Notes: generated from the letters alone by a model not told the origin. 36,466 nt of DNA from an uncultured Burkholderiales bacterium (GCA_903844825.1 CAIMVC010000397.1:1-36466); one strand, 5' to 3'. Counted from the stretch's first letter, positions 9,555-17,762 are shown. Numbers and translations are program-made.

Positions 9555-10100
9555 TTACTTCACTCGCTTGAGCGAAGGCCGCGGACCCGGCGGTGGTTTG
9601 GGAGGTTCTGGCGCCACCGTCGGCGGCGAAGCCTCGCCGGCGGGCTGTAGTGCATCACTCACGAACTGTATTACCCTGCCCTCCGGCGCCAGCGGCTCAG
9701 GCACGGCAGTCGGAGCCAAGACCCTCGAGACCGGCTCGCCCGCCAAAGGTTCCTCCCGCCCTGCCTCATCAATGGACGCAGCAGGAGAGGGGAAAGCCAT
9801 CCCTTGACCGTTCTCACGGGCATAGATGGCGATCACACGGCTGATGGGAACAACGATCTCCCTAGCGCTGCCCGCAAAGCGCGCTTTGAACTCAATGAAC
9901 TCATTACCCAGCTTGAGCGAGCTCGTCGCGTCAAAACTGATGTTCAAAACAATTTCGTTGTTCTTCACATATTCGCGCGGGACCTGAACGCTTTGGTCGA
10001 CCATCACCGCCACATAAGGTGTCAGACCATTGTCAGTGCACCACTCGTACAACGCCCGGATCAGGTACGGGCGAGTCGAAGTCGAGTCCAGATCATTCAT
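9555..10100 (-). CDS. sspB: ClpXP protease specificity-enhancing factor SspB
   Basis: Adaptor that delivers ssrA-tagged and other substrates to ClpXP, 181 residues. The globular substrate-binding domain covers about 1-105 (STRPYLIRALYEWC..., YVAVMVDQSVQVPREYV). A proline/alanine-rich flexible linker follows, and the protein ends in RPSLKRVK, resembling the C-terminal ClpX-docking tail of E. coli SspB (LRVVK). The start MNDLDSTSTRPY at 10100 is preferred over a Met ten codons earlier because it matches the family N-terminus and leaves a 30-bp gap from sspA. It sits directly before tRNA-Thr. Confidence 0.93.
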   Translation of the reverse strand: MNDLDSTSTRPYLIRALYEWCTDNGLTPYVAVMVDQSVQVPREYVKNNEIVLNISFDATSSLKLGNEFIEFKARFAGSAREIVVPISRVIAIYARENGQGMAFPSPAASIDEAGREEPLAGEPVSRVLAPTAVPEPLAPEGRVIQFVSDALQPAGEASPPTVAPEPPKPPPGPRPSLKRVK

Positions 10101-10130
10101 GAAGTGAGCCACCAAGCACAGATGCCGCAA

Positions 10131-10742
10131 TTACTTGCGCATGACCTTTTCTGAAGGCGTCAATGCCTCGATGTAGGCCGGACGCGAAAAAATTCGCTCG
10201 GCATACTTGAGCAGTGGCCCGGCGTTCTTGGACAGCTCGATACCGTAATAGTCCAGACGCCACAGCAGCGGCGCAATGGCGACATCCAGCATCGAGAAGT
10301 TATCGCCGAGCATGAATTTGTTCTTGAGGAACACCGGAGCCAGCTGAGTCAGGCGGTCGCGAATATGAGCCCGCGCTTTTTCGAGGGCCTTCTCATTGCC
10401 CTTGGACGCACGCGACTCGAGCGTGCTGACGTGCACAAAGAGTTCTTTTTCAAAATTCAGCAGGAACAGTCGTACACGGGCGCGGTCGACCGGATCGCCG
10501 GGCATCAACTGCGGGTGAGGAAAACGCTCATCGATGTACTCGTTGATGATGTTGGACTCGTACAGGATCAAGTCGCGCTCAACCAGTATGGGAACTTGCC
10601 CGTACGGGTTCATCACATTGATGTCTTCGGGCTTGTTGTAAAGGTCAACATCGCGAATCTCGAAATCCATGCCTTTTTCAAACAGCACAAAGCGGCAGCG
10701 ATGCGAAAACGGGCAGGTCGTGCCGGAATAAAGGACCATCAT
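10131..10742 (-). CDS. sspA: Stringent starvation protein A
   Basis: RNA polymerase-associated GST-fold protein of the SspA family, about 203 residues; in E. coli it acts in stationary-phase and acid stress gene control. The N-terminal thioredoxin-like domain (VLYSGTTCPFSHRCRFVLFEKG, split here by the reader at about 3-24) is followed by NPYGQVPILVERDLILYES and YIDERFPHPQLMPGDPV, very close to E. coli SspA, then the all-helical GST C-domain. Two consecutive ATG codons (10742 and 10739) are possible starts after a GGAG Shine-Dalgarno. It lies 101 bp after petC and upstream of sspB, the usual order in Burkholderiales. Confidence 0.94.
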   Translation of the reverse strand: MMVLYSGTTCPFSHRCRFVLFEKGMDFEIRDVDLYNKPEDINVMNPYGQVPILVERDLILYESNIINEYIDERFPHPQLMPGDPVDRARVRLFLLNFEKELFVHVSTLESRASKGNEKALEKARAHIRDRLTQLAPVFLKNKFMLGDNFSMLDVAIAPLLWRLDYYGIELSKNAGPLLKYAERIFSRPAYIEALTPSEKVMRK

Positions 10743-10778
10743 GGCGGGAACTCCTAGATACAAAGGAGCGGCAGACCC

Positions 10779-10836
10779 AAGGTTAAATAACCTTCAGCGT
10801 GCCACTCCAGAAGATGTCGAGGCACGAGTGCCCGAC
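10779..10836 (-). promoter_or_regulatory. Two inverted repeats between petC and sspA
   Basis: The 101-bp gap holds two small dyads. One is GGCAC/GTGCC extended by GTCG/CGAC with one bulged base (10816-10836). The other is AAGGTTA/TAACCTT around 2 nt (10779-10794). Neither is followed by a U tract on the minus strand, so they are not simple terminators. They may be an mRNA processing or stability element, or an operator for sspA. Function is not known from the sequence. Confidence 0.4.
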
Positions 10837-10843
10837 GAAAATT

Positions 10844-11608
10844 TTATTTGACGTTTTTCCAGAAAGACGCATTCAGACGCCAGGCAATCACCGTAAACAT
10901 GCCTAGGAAAAGCAAGACCCACACGCCAATTCGCACGCGCGCATTTTGAGCAGGCTCGCCCATCCACTGCAGATAGCCAACCAAATCGCCCATAGCCTGG
11001 TCGTAGGCCAGCGGTGACATCGTACCCGGCGTCACTTGCTTCCAACCCTTGAAGACCTTGGACTCATGGCCATGGCTTGTTTGAGTCTCAAAAATGGGTT
11101 CGCGTGTTCCCTGCAACTCCCACAACACATGCGGCATGGCGACATTCGGAAAAGCCAGGTTGTTCCAACCCGTGGCTTTAGTCTCGTCACGGTAGTAGGT
11201 GCGCAAATAGGTGTAGAGATAGTCCGCACCAGTACCTTGAGAGCCTGAGCGGGAACGAGCAATCAAGGTCAGGTCGGGCGGGTTGCCACCGAACCAGGCC
11301 TTGGCCTGCTTCGGGTCAATCGCCGCCTTCATGGTCTCGCCGACCTTGTCAGTCGTGAATAACAAGTTGTCCTTGATCTGTTGCTCAGTCAGGCCAATAT
11401 CGCCCAGGCGGTTGTAACGCATAAACGCTGCCGAATGGCAGTTCAGGCAATAGTTGACGAACAGCTTGGCACCATTTTGCAGGGCGCCCAAATCGTTGGT
11501 TTTATTGGGTGCTTTGTCCCAAGCCAGGCCATCAGAACCAGCTTGTGCCCCGGAGACGAACACCAGACAGGCCATCAAAGCCAGCGCCAGTTGTTTGAAT
11601 TTTTTCAT
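10844..11608 (-). CDS. petC: Cytochrome c1 of the bc1 complex
   Basis: Haem c subunit of ubiquinol-cytochrome c reductase, 254 residues. A signal peptide (MKKFKQLALALMACLVFVSGAQA) precedes the mature N-terminus; the haem-binding CLNCH motif is at about 54-58. A single C-terminal transmembrane helix (VRIGVWVLLFLGMFTVIAWRL, about 226-246) anchors it in the membrane, as in the family. The start at 11608 is chosen because it begins a proper signal peptide and lies 17 bp after the petB stop; the longer frame overlaps petB. Last gene of petABC. Confidence 0.95.
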   Translation of the reverse strand: MKKFKQLALALMACLVFVSGAQAGSDGLAWDKAPNKTNDLGALQNGAKLFVNYCLNCHSAAFMRYNRLGDIGLTEQQIKDNLLFTTDKVGETMKAAIDPKQAKAWFGGNPPDLTLIARSRSGSQGTGADYLYTYLRTYYRDETKATGWNNLAFPNVAMPHVLWELQGTREPIFETQTSHGHESKVFKGWKQVTPGTMSPLAYDQAMGDLVGYLQWMGEPAQNARVRIGVWVLLFLGMFTVIAWRLNASFWKNVK

Positions 11609-11625
11609 GCTAAGAAATCTCCAGC

Positions 11626-13026
11626 TCAATGGGCAGCAAATGTCACGCGATCGGGCACGCGCTTGAAGGTGCCCAACCGACTCCACCACGGCATCAAGAG
11701 GAAGAAGCCGAAGTAAAACAGGGTTCCAACCTGCGACACGCGCTCGTTGATGGGTGAGGGCGGCTTGATGCCAAGATAACCCAGCACAATGAAAACCACC
11801 ACAAAAGTGGCATACATGTATTTATGCCAGTCAGGACGGTAGCGAATGGATTTGACTTCGCTGTTGTCCAGCCATGGCAGGAAGAACAAGATGATGACCG
11901 CGCCACCCATGACAACCACGCCCCAGAATTTGGCATCGATCATCAACATCACTGCGATCAAGCCTGCAGCGGCCACCAGGACGCCGATTTTGAACATGGC
12001 AGCCAGCCGGCTCTTGAGAACCGTGAAGGCCGCAGCGGCCACCACGCAAGCAACCAGTGCGTACATCATCTCGCCGGTAATCGCACGCAGCATTGAGTAA
12101 AACGGTGTGAAATACCAGACCGGAGCGATGTGGGATGGCGTCTTCAGGGAGTCGGCCGGAATGAAGTTGTTGTACTCGAGGAAATAACCTCCGGCTTCAG
12201 GCGCAAAGAAGATGATGGCGGTGAAGACCAACAGAAACACGCTGACCGCAAAAATGTCATGCACCGTGTAATAGGGGTGAAAGGGAATGCCGTCCAGTGG
12301 ATTGCCCTTGGCGTCCTTGGTCGCCTTGATTTCAACACCGTCAGGATTGTTGGAGCCCACCTCATGCAGGGCAATCAGGTGCGCCACGACCAGACCCAGC
12401 AGGACCAGTGGCACTGCAATCACGTGAAAGGCGAAGAAGCGGTTCAATGTGGCGTCGCCCACCACGTAGTCGCCGCGAATGAGCAGGGCCAGATCAGGAC
12501 CGATGAACGGAATAGCGGCGAACAAATTGACGATCACCTGCGCACCCCAGTAGCTCATCTGGCCCCACGGCAGCAAGTAACCCATGAAGGCTTCGGCCAT
12601 CAACGCCAGAAAAATAGCACAACCAAAAATCCAGATCAGTTCACGCGGCTTGCGGTAACTGCCATAAATCAGGCCGCGAAACATGTGCAGGTACACCACA
12701 ATGAAGAAGGCGCTGGCGCCCGTGGAGTGCATGTAGCGGATCAGCCAGCCCCACGGCACATCGCGCATGATGTACTCGACCGAACCGAAAGCCTGAGCTG
12801 CGTCAGGCTTGTAATTCATGGTCAGGAAAATACCCGTGACGATCTGGATCACCAACACCAGCAAAGCCAGGGAGCCGAACACATACCAGAAGTTGAAGTT
12901 CTTCGGGGCGTAGTACTCGCCAATGTGCTCTTTGTAGAGCTTGCTGGCGGGAAAACGGTTGTCGACCCAGTTCAGCAACTTGGCGCCGACGGGAGCGTCA
13001 GGGGAAATTTCTTTTAGTTCAGCCAT
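11626..13026 (-). CDS. petB: Cytochrome b of the bc1 complex
   Basis: Multi-spanning quinol-oxidising subunit with two b haems, 466 residues. The haem ligands appear to be His100/His114 on helix B and His201/His216 on helix D. The Qo-site motif reads PVWY (302-305) instead of the PEWY of mitochondria and alphaproteobacteria; to my knowledge this is a known variant in beta/gamma groups. The N-terminal b6-like half and the C-terminal subunit-IV-like half are fused as expected for bc1. A hydrophobic C-terminal extension with extra helices (about 321-440) is present, including DNSEVKSIRYRP. It is 62 bp after petA. Confidence 0.96.
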   Translation of the reverse strand: MAELKEISPDAPVGAKLLNWVDNRFPASKLYKEHIGEYYAPKNFNFWYVFGSLALLVLVIQIVTGIFLTMNYKPDAAQAFGSVEYIMRDVPWGWLIRYMHSTGASAFFIVVYLHMFRGLIYGSYRKPRELIWIFGCAIFLALMAEAFMGYLLPWGQMSYWGAQVIVNLFAAIPFIGPDLALLIRGDYVVGDATLNRFFAFHVIAVPLVLLGLVVAHLIALHEVGSNNPDGVEIKATKDAKGNPLDGIPFHPYYTVHDIFAVSVFLLVFTAIIFFAPEAGGYFLEYNNFIPADSLKTPSHIAPVWYFTPFYSMLRAITGEMMYALVACVVAAAAFTVLKSRLAAMFKIGVLVAAAGLIAVMLMIDAKFWGVVVMGGAVIILFFLPWLDNSEVKSIRYRPDWHKYMYATFVVVFIVLGYLGIKPPSPINERVSQVGTLFYFGFFLLMPWWSRLGTFKRVPDRVTFAAH

Positions 13027-13088
13027 ATCGATTCCTACTCAGTGATGGACCGGCCTGCGGTGTTCGCAGACAAAGGTCCTGACAAGCT

Positions 13089-13724
13089 TCAGGCCTTCTT
13101 ATCGTCGCCGATCAGCAAGCGATTCTCGGACAGGTACATGTGCGGCGGCACCTCCAGATTATCCGGCGCAGGCTTATTCTTGTAGACGCGACCGGCCAGG
13201 TCGAAGGTAGAACCATGGCAGGGACAGAGGAAACCGCCTTGCCAGTCGTCTGGCAGGGAGGGCTGCGCTCCGGGCTGCAACTTGTCAACCGGCGAGCAAC
13301 CTAGGTGCGAACAAATACCGACGGCCACCATGATTTCCGGCTTGATGGAGCGGTTGGCATTGCGGGCGTATTTTGGCGTGAGCTCGTCAACCTTGCGCAT
13401 GGAATTGGGATCAGCGAGCTGGTTTTCGACATTTTTGAGCGCGGCCAACTGCTCGGGCGTACGCTTGATGATCCAGACCGGCTTGCCGCGCCACTCGACG
13501 GTGACCTTTTCGCCGGCCTTGAGGGCAGAAATATCCACCTCCACAGCAGCACCTGCGGCTTTGGCGCGCTCGGAAGGCTGAAATGTGCTTACAAATGGCA
13601 CCGCAACAGCAGCAACACCGGCACCGCCGACGGCGCAGGTCGCCACGATCCAGGTTCTTTTCTGCTGGTCTACAGTTGCGCCCGAGTCGGGGGCAACGCT
13701 TGCATTAACGCTTGCTTGGGTCAT
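13089..13724 (-). CDS. petA: Rieske iron-sulfur subunit of the bc1 complex
   Basis: Carries the [2Fe-2S] centre that takes an electron from ubiquinol, 211 residues. Cluster motifs are CSHLGC (Cys138, His140) and CPCHGS (Cys157, His160); Cys143 and Cys159 form the usual disulfide. An N-terminal transmembrane signal-anchor (about 25-46) follows a KR pair at 22-23, where a twin-arginine Tat signal would have RR. Rieske proteins are classic Tat substrates, and the tat genes are also in this window. First gene of petABC, with a good sigma-70 promoter about 55 bp upstream. Confidence 0.96.
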   Translation of the reverse strand: MTQASVNASVAPDSGATVDQQKRTWIVATCAVGGAGVAAVAVPFVSTFQPSERAKAAGAAVEVDISALKAGEKVTVEWRGKPVWIIKRTPEQLAALKNVENQLADPNSMRKVDELTPKYARNANRSIKPEIMVAVGICSHLGCSPVDKLQPGAQPSLPDDWQGGFLCPCHGSTFDLAGRVYKNKPAPDNLEVPPHMYLSENRLLIGDDKKA

Positions 13725-13775
13725 GAGGTTCCTTCAAGAGCTCGCTTGAAAAAGACTTATTGGGGTCAACCCGAC

Positions 13776-13805
13776 ATTGTAGCGGAGCGCGAAGACGGTT
13801 TTCAA
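13776..13805 (-). promoter_or_regulatory. Sigma-70 promoter for petABC
   Basis: Read on the minus strand, a TTGAAA -35 element (13800-13805) and a TACAAT -10 element (13776-13781) are separated by 18 bp; each matches the consensus at five of six positions. A start site near 13769 would leave a leader of about 45 nt before petA. This is the clearest promoter in the window and likely drives petABC and perhaps sspAB and the tRNA. Confidence 0.75.
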
Positions 13806-13929
13806 CGTCCTGCCAACGAGTCGATCCAGTCTCAGCCAGTTGTGAGACTCGCCGCTCGGATTCATGGTCGCGCTGATCAAGACGGCGCCGCAGACACCAT
13901 AATCTTTAAGAAATCATTCGATAAAAAAC

Positions 13930-13959
13930 TTCAAAAATAATACCAAATAGCTCTATAAA
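13930..13959 (+). promoter_or_regulatory. Possible promoter for mscL
   Basis: In an unusually AT-rich stretch (about 13900-13960) a TTCAAA hexamer (13930-13935) and a TATAAA hexamer (13954-13959) are spaced by 18 bp, giving a leader of about 45 nt before the mscL ATG. Together with the petA promoter this fills the 285-bp divergent gap 13725-14009, in which I see no gene. Confidence 0.45.
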
Positions 13960-14009
13960 CTCCAGGTTCATTGTTCCTCAAGTCGCATCCACCCAATAAA
14001 AAGGCACAC

Positions 14010-14456
14010 ATGTCTATCGCTCAAGAATTCAAAGAATTCGCCCTCAAAGGCAACGTCATCGACTTGGCCGTCGGCGTCATCATCGGCGCAGCCTTCAGCA
14101 AGATCGTGGACTCGGTCGTGGCCGACCTGATCATGCCGCTGGCTTCCATGCTGATTGGTAAGCTGGATTTTTCGAATCTGTTTTTGGTGCTGGGCACACC
14201 CCCTCAGGGGACGGCCGTGACACTCGACGCACTGAAAAAAGCGGGTGTGCCAGTGTTCGCGTACGGTAACTTCATCACGGTGTCGGTCAACTTCATGATC
14301 CTGGCCTTCATCATTTTCCTGATGGTCAAGCAGATCAATCGCCTCAAGCGCGATCAGACCCCTGTTCCAGCGGCGGCCCCCGCAGCGCCGCCCGCAACAC
14401 CGGAGGACATTTCTTTGTTGCGGGAAATTCGCGACAGCCTGAAAAAATCAGGCTGA
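14010..14456 (+). CDS. mscL: Large-conductance mechanosensitive channel
   Basis: Inner-membrane emergency valve that opens under turgor stress, 148 residues. The N-terminal amphipathic helix and first membrane helix ([36 protein letters not shown]) are the MscL signature; the second helix is near 90-110 ([20 protein letters not shown]), followed by a proline/alanine-rich linker and the C-terminal bundle helix ([12 protein letters not shown]). The start at 14010 begins the canonical MSIAQEF; an in-frame Met 13 codons earlier adds an unrelated extension. Convergent with pdxA, 35 bp apart. Confidence 0.97.
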   Translation: MSIAQEFKEFALKGNVIDLAVGVIIGAAFSKIVDSVVADLIMPLASMLIGKLDFSNLFLVLGTPPQGTAVTLDALKKAGVPVFAYGNFITVSVNFMILAFIIFLMVKQINRLKRDQTPVPAAAPAAPPATPEDISLLREIRDSLKKSG

Positions 14457-14491
14457 ACATCCCTCTCGAGCGGCTAGCTGCGCAAGAAATA

Positions 14492-15532
14492 TCAGGCGGC
14501 GAGGTCGCGTGCCATGCGCAGCGCAGCGATCAGGCTGGACGGATCGGCTTTGCCCGTTCCGGCAATGTCAAACGCTGTTCCGTGATCAGGGCTGGTGCGC
14601 ACCAGCGGCAAGCCGAGCGTGACGTTAACGCCCTGCTCGACTCCTAGGTATTTGACCGGGATAAGGCCCTGATCGTGGTACATCGCCACCACCACGTCAA
14701 ACTCGCCGGGATGCCCGGATCGCCCACGCGCGCGCATGAACACCGTATCCGGTGCCAACGGGCCGTGAACATCCAGACCCCGCGCCCGAGCCGCAGCCAC
14801 CGCAGGCACGATCACGTCAAGCTCCTCGCGCCCAAAAAGACCGTTTTCACCCGCATGCGGATTGAGTCCCGCCACCGCAATGCGCGCCGCTCGTCCCAGG
14901 GCGCGGCTAAGTGCTGTATGGCTGATTTCAATGGTCTCCAGAACCCGATCGAAGGTCACCGCATCAATGGCCTGCCTGAGCGAGACATGAATGCTGACCA
15001 ACACAGTTTTGAGCTCTGGGTTGGCCAGCATCATGCGCACCGGCAGCGCCGCAGTCGTTGTACCCATGAACGCTGCCGCCTCGGCCTGCAACATTTCCGT
15101 GTGACCAGGAAAGTGCGACCAGCGCTCGCCGGCTGCCGACAGGGCCTCTTTATGAATCGGCGCCGTGACCATGGCGCAGGCCTGACCCGCCAGCACCGCA
15201 CGCGCAGCGGTCTCGATACACTGCGCCGAAGCGCGGCCAGCGGCTGCACTGACTTGCCCCCAGGCGGGCAATTGCGTCAATTCACAGGCCTGCACCAGCG
15301 CCATGGCGCCAGGGGGCACCGCCTGCACATCGGCCAGCGACGAAAACTCGGCCAGCGCCAGCGACCGACCCGCACCGCCTTGCTGCTGCAAACGTATGGC
15401 GCGCCGCATCACCTCGACGTCGCCCACAACCACGCAGTCAGCCGTGTCCTGCGGGGCCTGGATGAAGGCCTTGGCAATGATCTCACTACCGATGCCGGCG
15501 GGATCGCCCATGGTGATCAGCACAGGCTTCAT
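14492..15532 (-). CDS. pdxA: 4-hydroxythreonine-4-phosphate dehydrogenase
   Basis: NAD-dependent oxidation step of the DXP-dependent pyridoxal phosphate pathway, 346 residues. The N-terminus MKPVLITMGDPAGIGSEI is the PdxA signature. The divalent metal ligands correspond to His182, His226 (NPHAGENG) and His276 (YHDQG), and the substrate-binding HT pair is at 144-145 (PGHTEM). The start at 15532 is chosen from this N-terminus; a longer frame exists upstream but is not family-like. It lies 73 bp after the NIF3 gene. In many relatives pdxA is beside surA and ksgA; that context is absent here. Confidence 0.93.
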   Translation of the reverse strand: MKPVLITMGDPAGIGSEIIAKAFIQAPQDTADCVVVGDVEVMRRAIRLQQQGGAGRSLALAEFSSLADVQAVPPGAMALVQACELTQLPAWGQVSAAAGRASAQCIETAARAVLAGQACAMVTAPIHKEALSAAGERWSHFPGHTEMLQAEAAAFMGTTTAALPVRMMLANPELKTVLVSIHVSLRQAIDAVTFDRVLETIEISHTALSRALGRAARIAVAGLNPHAGENGLFGREELDVIVPAVAAARARGLDVHGPLAPDTVFMRARGRSGHPGEFDVVVAMYHDQGLIPVKYLGVEQGVNVTLGLPLVRTSPDHGTAFDIAGTGKADPSSLIAALRMARDLAA

Positions 15533-15605
15533 GCGCTGATCGCCTTGGACGACTTGGAAGACTTGAATGTAAAGTTGCGTTGCACCTGGCGCATGGTCCG
15601 AGCCT

Positions 15606-16397
15606 TCAGGCGGGGTTGTCAATATCGATGAACTGATGCGTCAACCCCCACTGCGCCGCCACGTGGCCAGCCACGGCAGGGGCACCATAACGCTCCGATG
15701 CGTGGTGACCACAGGCGATGAAAGGCACACCCAACTCACGCGCGTAATGGGCCTGTGGCTCGGAGATTTCGCCAGTGATAAACGCATCGGCGCCAGCAGC
15801 TATGGCGGCCTCAAAGTACCCTTGCGCGCCGCCGGTGCACCAAGCAATGTGTTGCACAGGCCGGTCGGCCGGACCGACCAGCACCACCGAGTGTTTCAGT
15901 CGCTCTTTCACGGCGCGCGCCAGCTGCTGGGCGCTCGCGTAAGGCTGACCATCCAGACGCTCCCCGAGAAAACCCAAACCGTTGTCACCGAAGCGCCCAG
16001 CCGCACCCGCGTAAGCCTGCAGACCCAGCTCAAGGGCCAGCTGCGCGTTATTGCCCAGCGCCGGATGCGCATCCAGAGGCAAATGGTAGGCAAACAAGTT
16101 AATGTCATGCGCCAGTAGCAGAGCCAGTCGCTGCTTCATCCAGCCGGTCACCCGGCCATCCTGGCCACGCCAGAACAGCCCATGGTGAACAAAGATGGCG
16201 TCAGCACGCGCCTCAATCGCTGCTTCAATCAAGGCGGCACTGGCCGTCACCCCGGACACCAGGCGGCGAATCTGAGCGCGACCTTCGACCTGCAGACCAT
16301 TGGGGCCGTAGTCCTTGAAATTTGCTGGCTGCAGCAATTCATCAAAGATGCTCAGCAGTTGCGAGCGCGACAAACCGGCTGCAAGTGGTGCCGTCAT
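15606..16397 (-). CDS. NIF3/DUF34-family dinuclear metal protein
   Basis: Member of the NIF3 (YbgI) family, 263 residues, biochemical role uncertain; family members form hexameric rings with a dinuclear metal site and have been linked to GTP cyclohydrolase I-type annotation by error. The metal-binding signature is clear: DAIFVHHGLFW (about 65-75), HLPLDAHPALGNN (about 104-116) and, near the C-terminus, GEISEPQAHYA and ACGHHASERYG. The start MTAPLAAGLSRSQL is the first plausible one. It is divergent from the serine protease gene (211 bp) and upstream of pdxA. Confidence 0.9.
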   Translation of the reverse strand: MTAPLAAGLSRSQLLSIFDELLQPANFKDYGPNGLQVEGRAQIRRLVSGVTASAALIEAAIEARADAIFVHHGLFWRGQDGRVTGWMKQRLALLLAHDINLFAYHLPLDAHPALGNNAQLALELGLQAYAGAAGRFGDNGLGFLGERLDGQPYASAQQLARAVKERLKHSVVLVGPADRPVQHIAWCTGGAQGYFEAAIAAGADAFITGEISEPQAHYARELGVPFIACGHHASERYGAPAVAGHVAAQWGLTHQFIDIDNPA

Positions 16398-16608
16398 GAC
16401 AAACCCATTTCATTCATGTTTTTGATTATCCATGGCGCACAGGGGTGCGAAAACCATGCAAGCCGGCAGACGAGCTGAAAAGCAAAATCCGACCCGACTC
16501 GCACTTCCAGATGAGGCTCCATGCGCCTGAAATTCGGTGAAAATCAAATTCCTTTCGCCCCATCCAGGTCCGCCTGTTTTCCGCCTGATTCCAACAAACT
16601 TCCCACCC
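16398..16608. other. 211-bp divergent gap between NIF3 and serine protease genes
   Basis: Must hold both promoters. On the minus strand a GATAAT hexamer (about 16427-16432) is a possible -10 for the NIF3 gene with a poor -35. I see no convincing sigma-70 or sigma-E-type promoter for the protease. The overlapping reading frames are not protein-like. Confidence 0.3.
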
Positions 16609-17748
16609 ATGCGCAAATTCTGGCTCCTGTTTTCCCAGTCGGTAACGGTGTTGCTCGCCGGCTATTTTGTGGTGCTCACGCTCAAGCCACAGTGGTTGAG
16701 CCAGCGGCCCACCCTGGGTTCGGTTTCGGTGATTGAGGCCCCTGCCAGCACGGCCAGGGTACCCGCCCCTGGCAGCCTGAGTGCCGCGGCCAAGGCGGCC
16801 TCTGGCGCCGTGGTCAGCATCAACACCAGCAAGGCGGCTTCGCGCAATCCGAACGCGGAAGACCCATGGTTTCGTTTTTTCTTTGGCGACCAGGCTCAGG
16901 GGGAGCCTCAGATCGGGCTGGGCAGCGGTGTGATCGTCAGCCCCAACGGGTATATCCTGACGAACAACCATGTGGTTGAAGGGGCTGATGACATCGAAGT
17001 CAGCCTCATTGATTCCCGCAAGGCCAAAGCCAAAGTCATTGGCACCGATCCCGAGACCGACCTCGCCATTTTGAAAATTGAACTCGACAAGTTGCCCGTG
17101 ATTGTGCTGGGCAGTTCGGAAACTCTTGAAATCGGTGATCAGGTGCTGGCCATCGGCAATCCCTTTGGTGTCGGGCAGACAGTGACCAGCGGCATCGTCA
17201 GCGCACTGGGCCGCAACCAGTTGGGCATCAACGTCTTTGAGAACTTCATTCAGACTGACGCGGCCATCAACCCCGGCAATTCGGGCGGCGCGCTGGTGGA
17301 CACGCAGGGACGTCTGCTCGGCATCAACACCGCCATCTACTCGCGCTCGGGCGGCTCCATGGGCATCGGCTTTGCCATTCCCGTGTCAAGCGCACGGCAA
17401 GTGCTGGACAGCATCATCCGTGACGGTCAGGTCACGCGCGGGTGGATCGGCGTAGAGCCGCAAGAGCTCACGGCCGAACTGGCCCAAACCTTCAACGTGA
17501 AGGCCAAAACCGGCGTCATCATCACCGGTGTCATGCAAAACGGACCGGCAGCGCAAGCGGGTATTCGGCCCGGCGACGTGATCACGGCGGTTGCCGGCCA
17601 GCCGGTTCGCACCGTCACGGAACTGCTGAGCGCAGTCGCGGCATTGCGACCGGGCACAACGTCGAATCTGACGGTGCAGCGCAAAGATGGCAGCTTGCAG
17701 GTATCGGTCACGCCAGGCAAGAGGCAGCGTCCTCGGCTGCCGCGGTGA
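16609..17748 (+). CDS. DegS/DegQ-like membrane-anchored serine protease
   Basis: HtrA-family periplasmic protease, 379 residues. An N-terminal hydrophobic helix (about 9-26, VTVLLAGYFVVLTL) looks like an uncleaved anchor, then a trypsin-like domain with the triad His121 (LTNNHVVEG), Asp151 (DPETDLAILKI) and Ser225 (NPGNSGGALV), then a single PDZ domain (about 289-370). One PDZ plus an anchor is the DegS layout; DegP/DegQ have two PDZ domains. No rseA or sigma-E genes are nearby, so a role in envelope-stress signalling is only a possibility. The start at 16609 (MRKFWLLFSQ) is the one that opens directly into the anchor. Confidence 0.92.
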   Translation: MRKFWLLFSQSVTVLLAGYFVVLTLKPQWLSQRPTLGSVSVIEAPASTARVPAPGSLSAAAKAASGAVVSINTSKAASRNPNAEDPWFRFFFGDQAQGEPQIGLGSGVIVSPNGYILTNNHVVEGADDIEVSLIDSRKAKAKVIGTDPETDLAILKIELDKLPVIVLGSSETLEIGDQVLAIGNPFGVGQTVTSGIVSALGRNQLGINVFENFIQTDAAINPGNSGGALVDTQGRLLGINTAIYSRSGGSMGIGFAIPVSSARQVLDSIIRDGQVTRGWIGVEPQELTAELAQTFNVKAKTGVIITGVMQNGPAAQAGIRPGDVITAVAGQPVRTVTELLSAVAALRPGTTSNLTVQRKDGSLQVSVTPGKRQRPRLPR

Positions 17749-17762
17749 GGACTTGATACATA

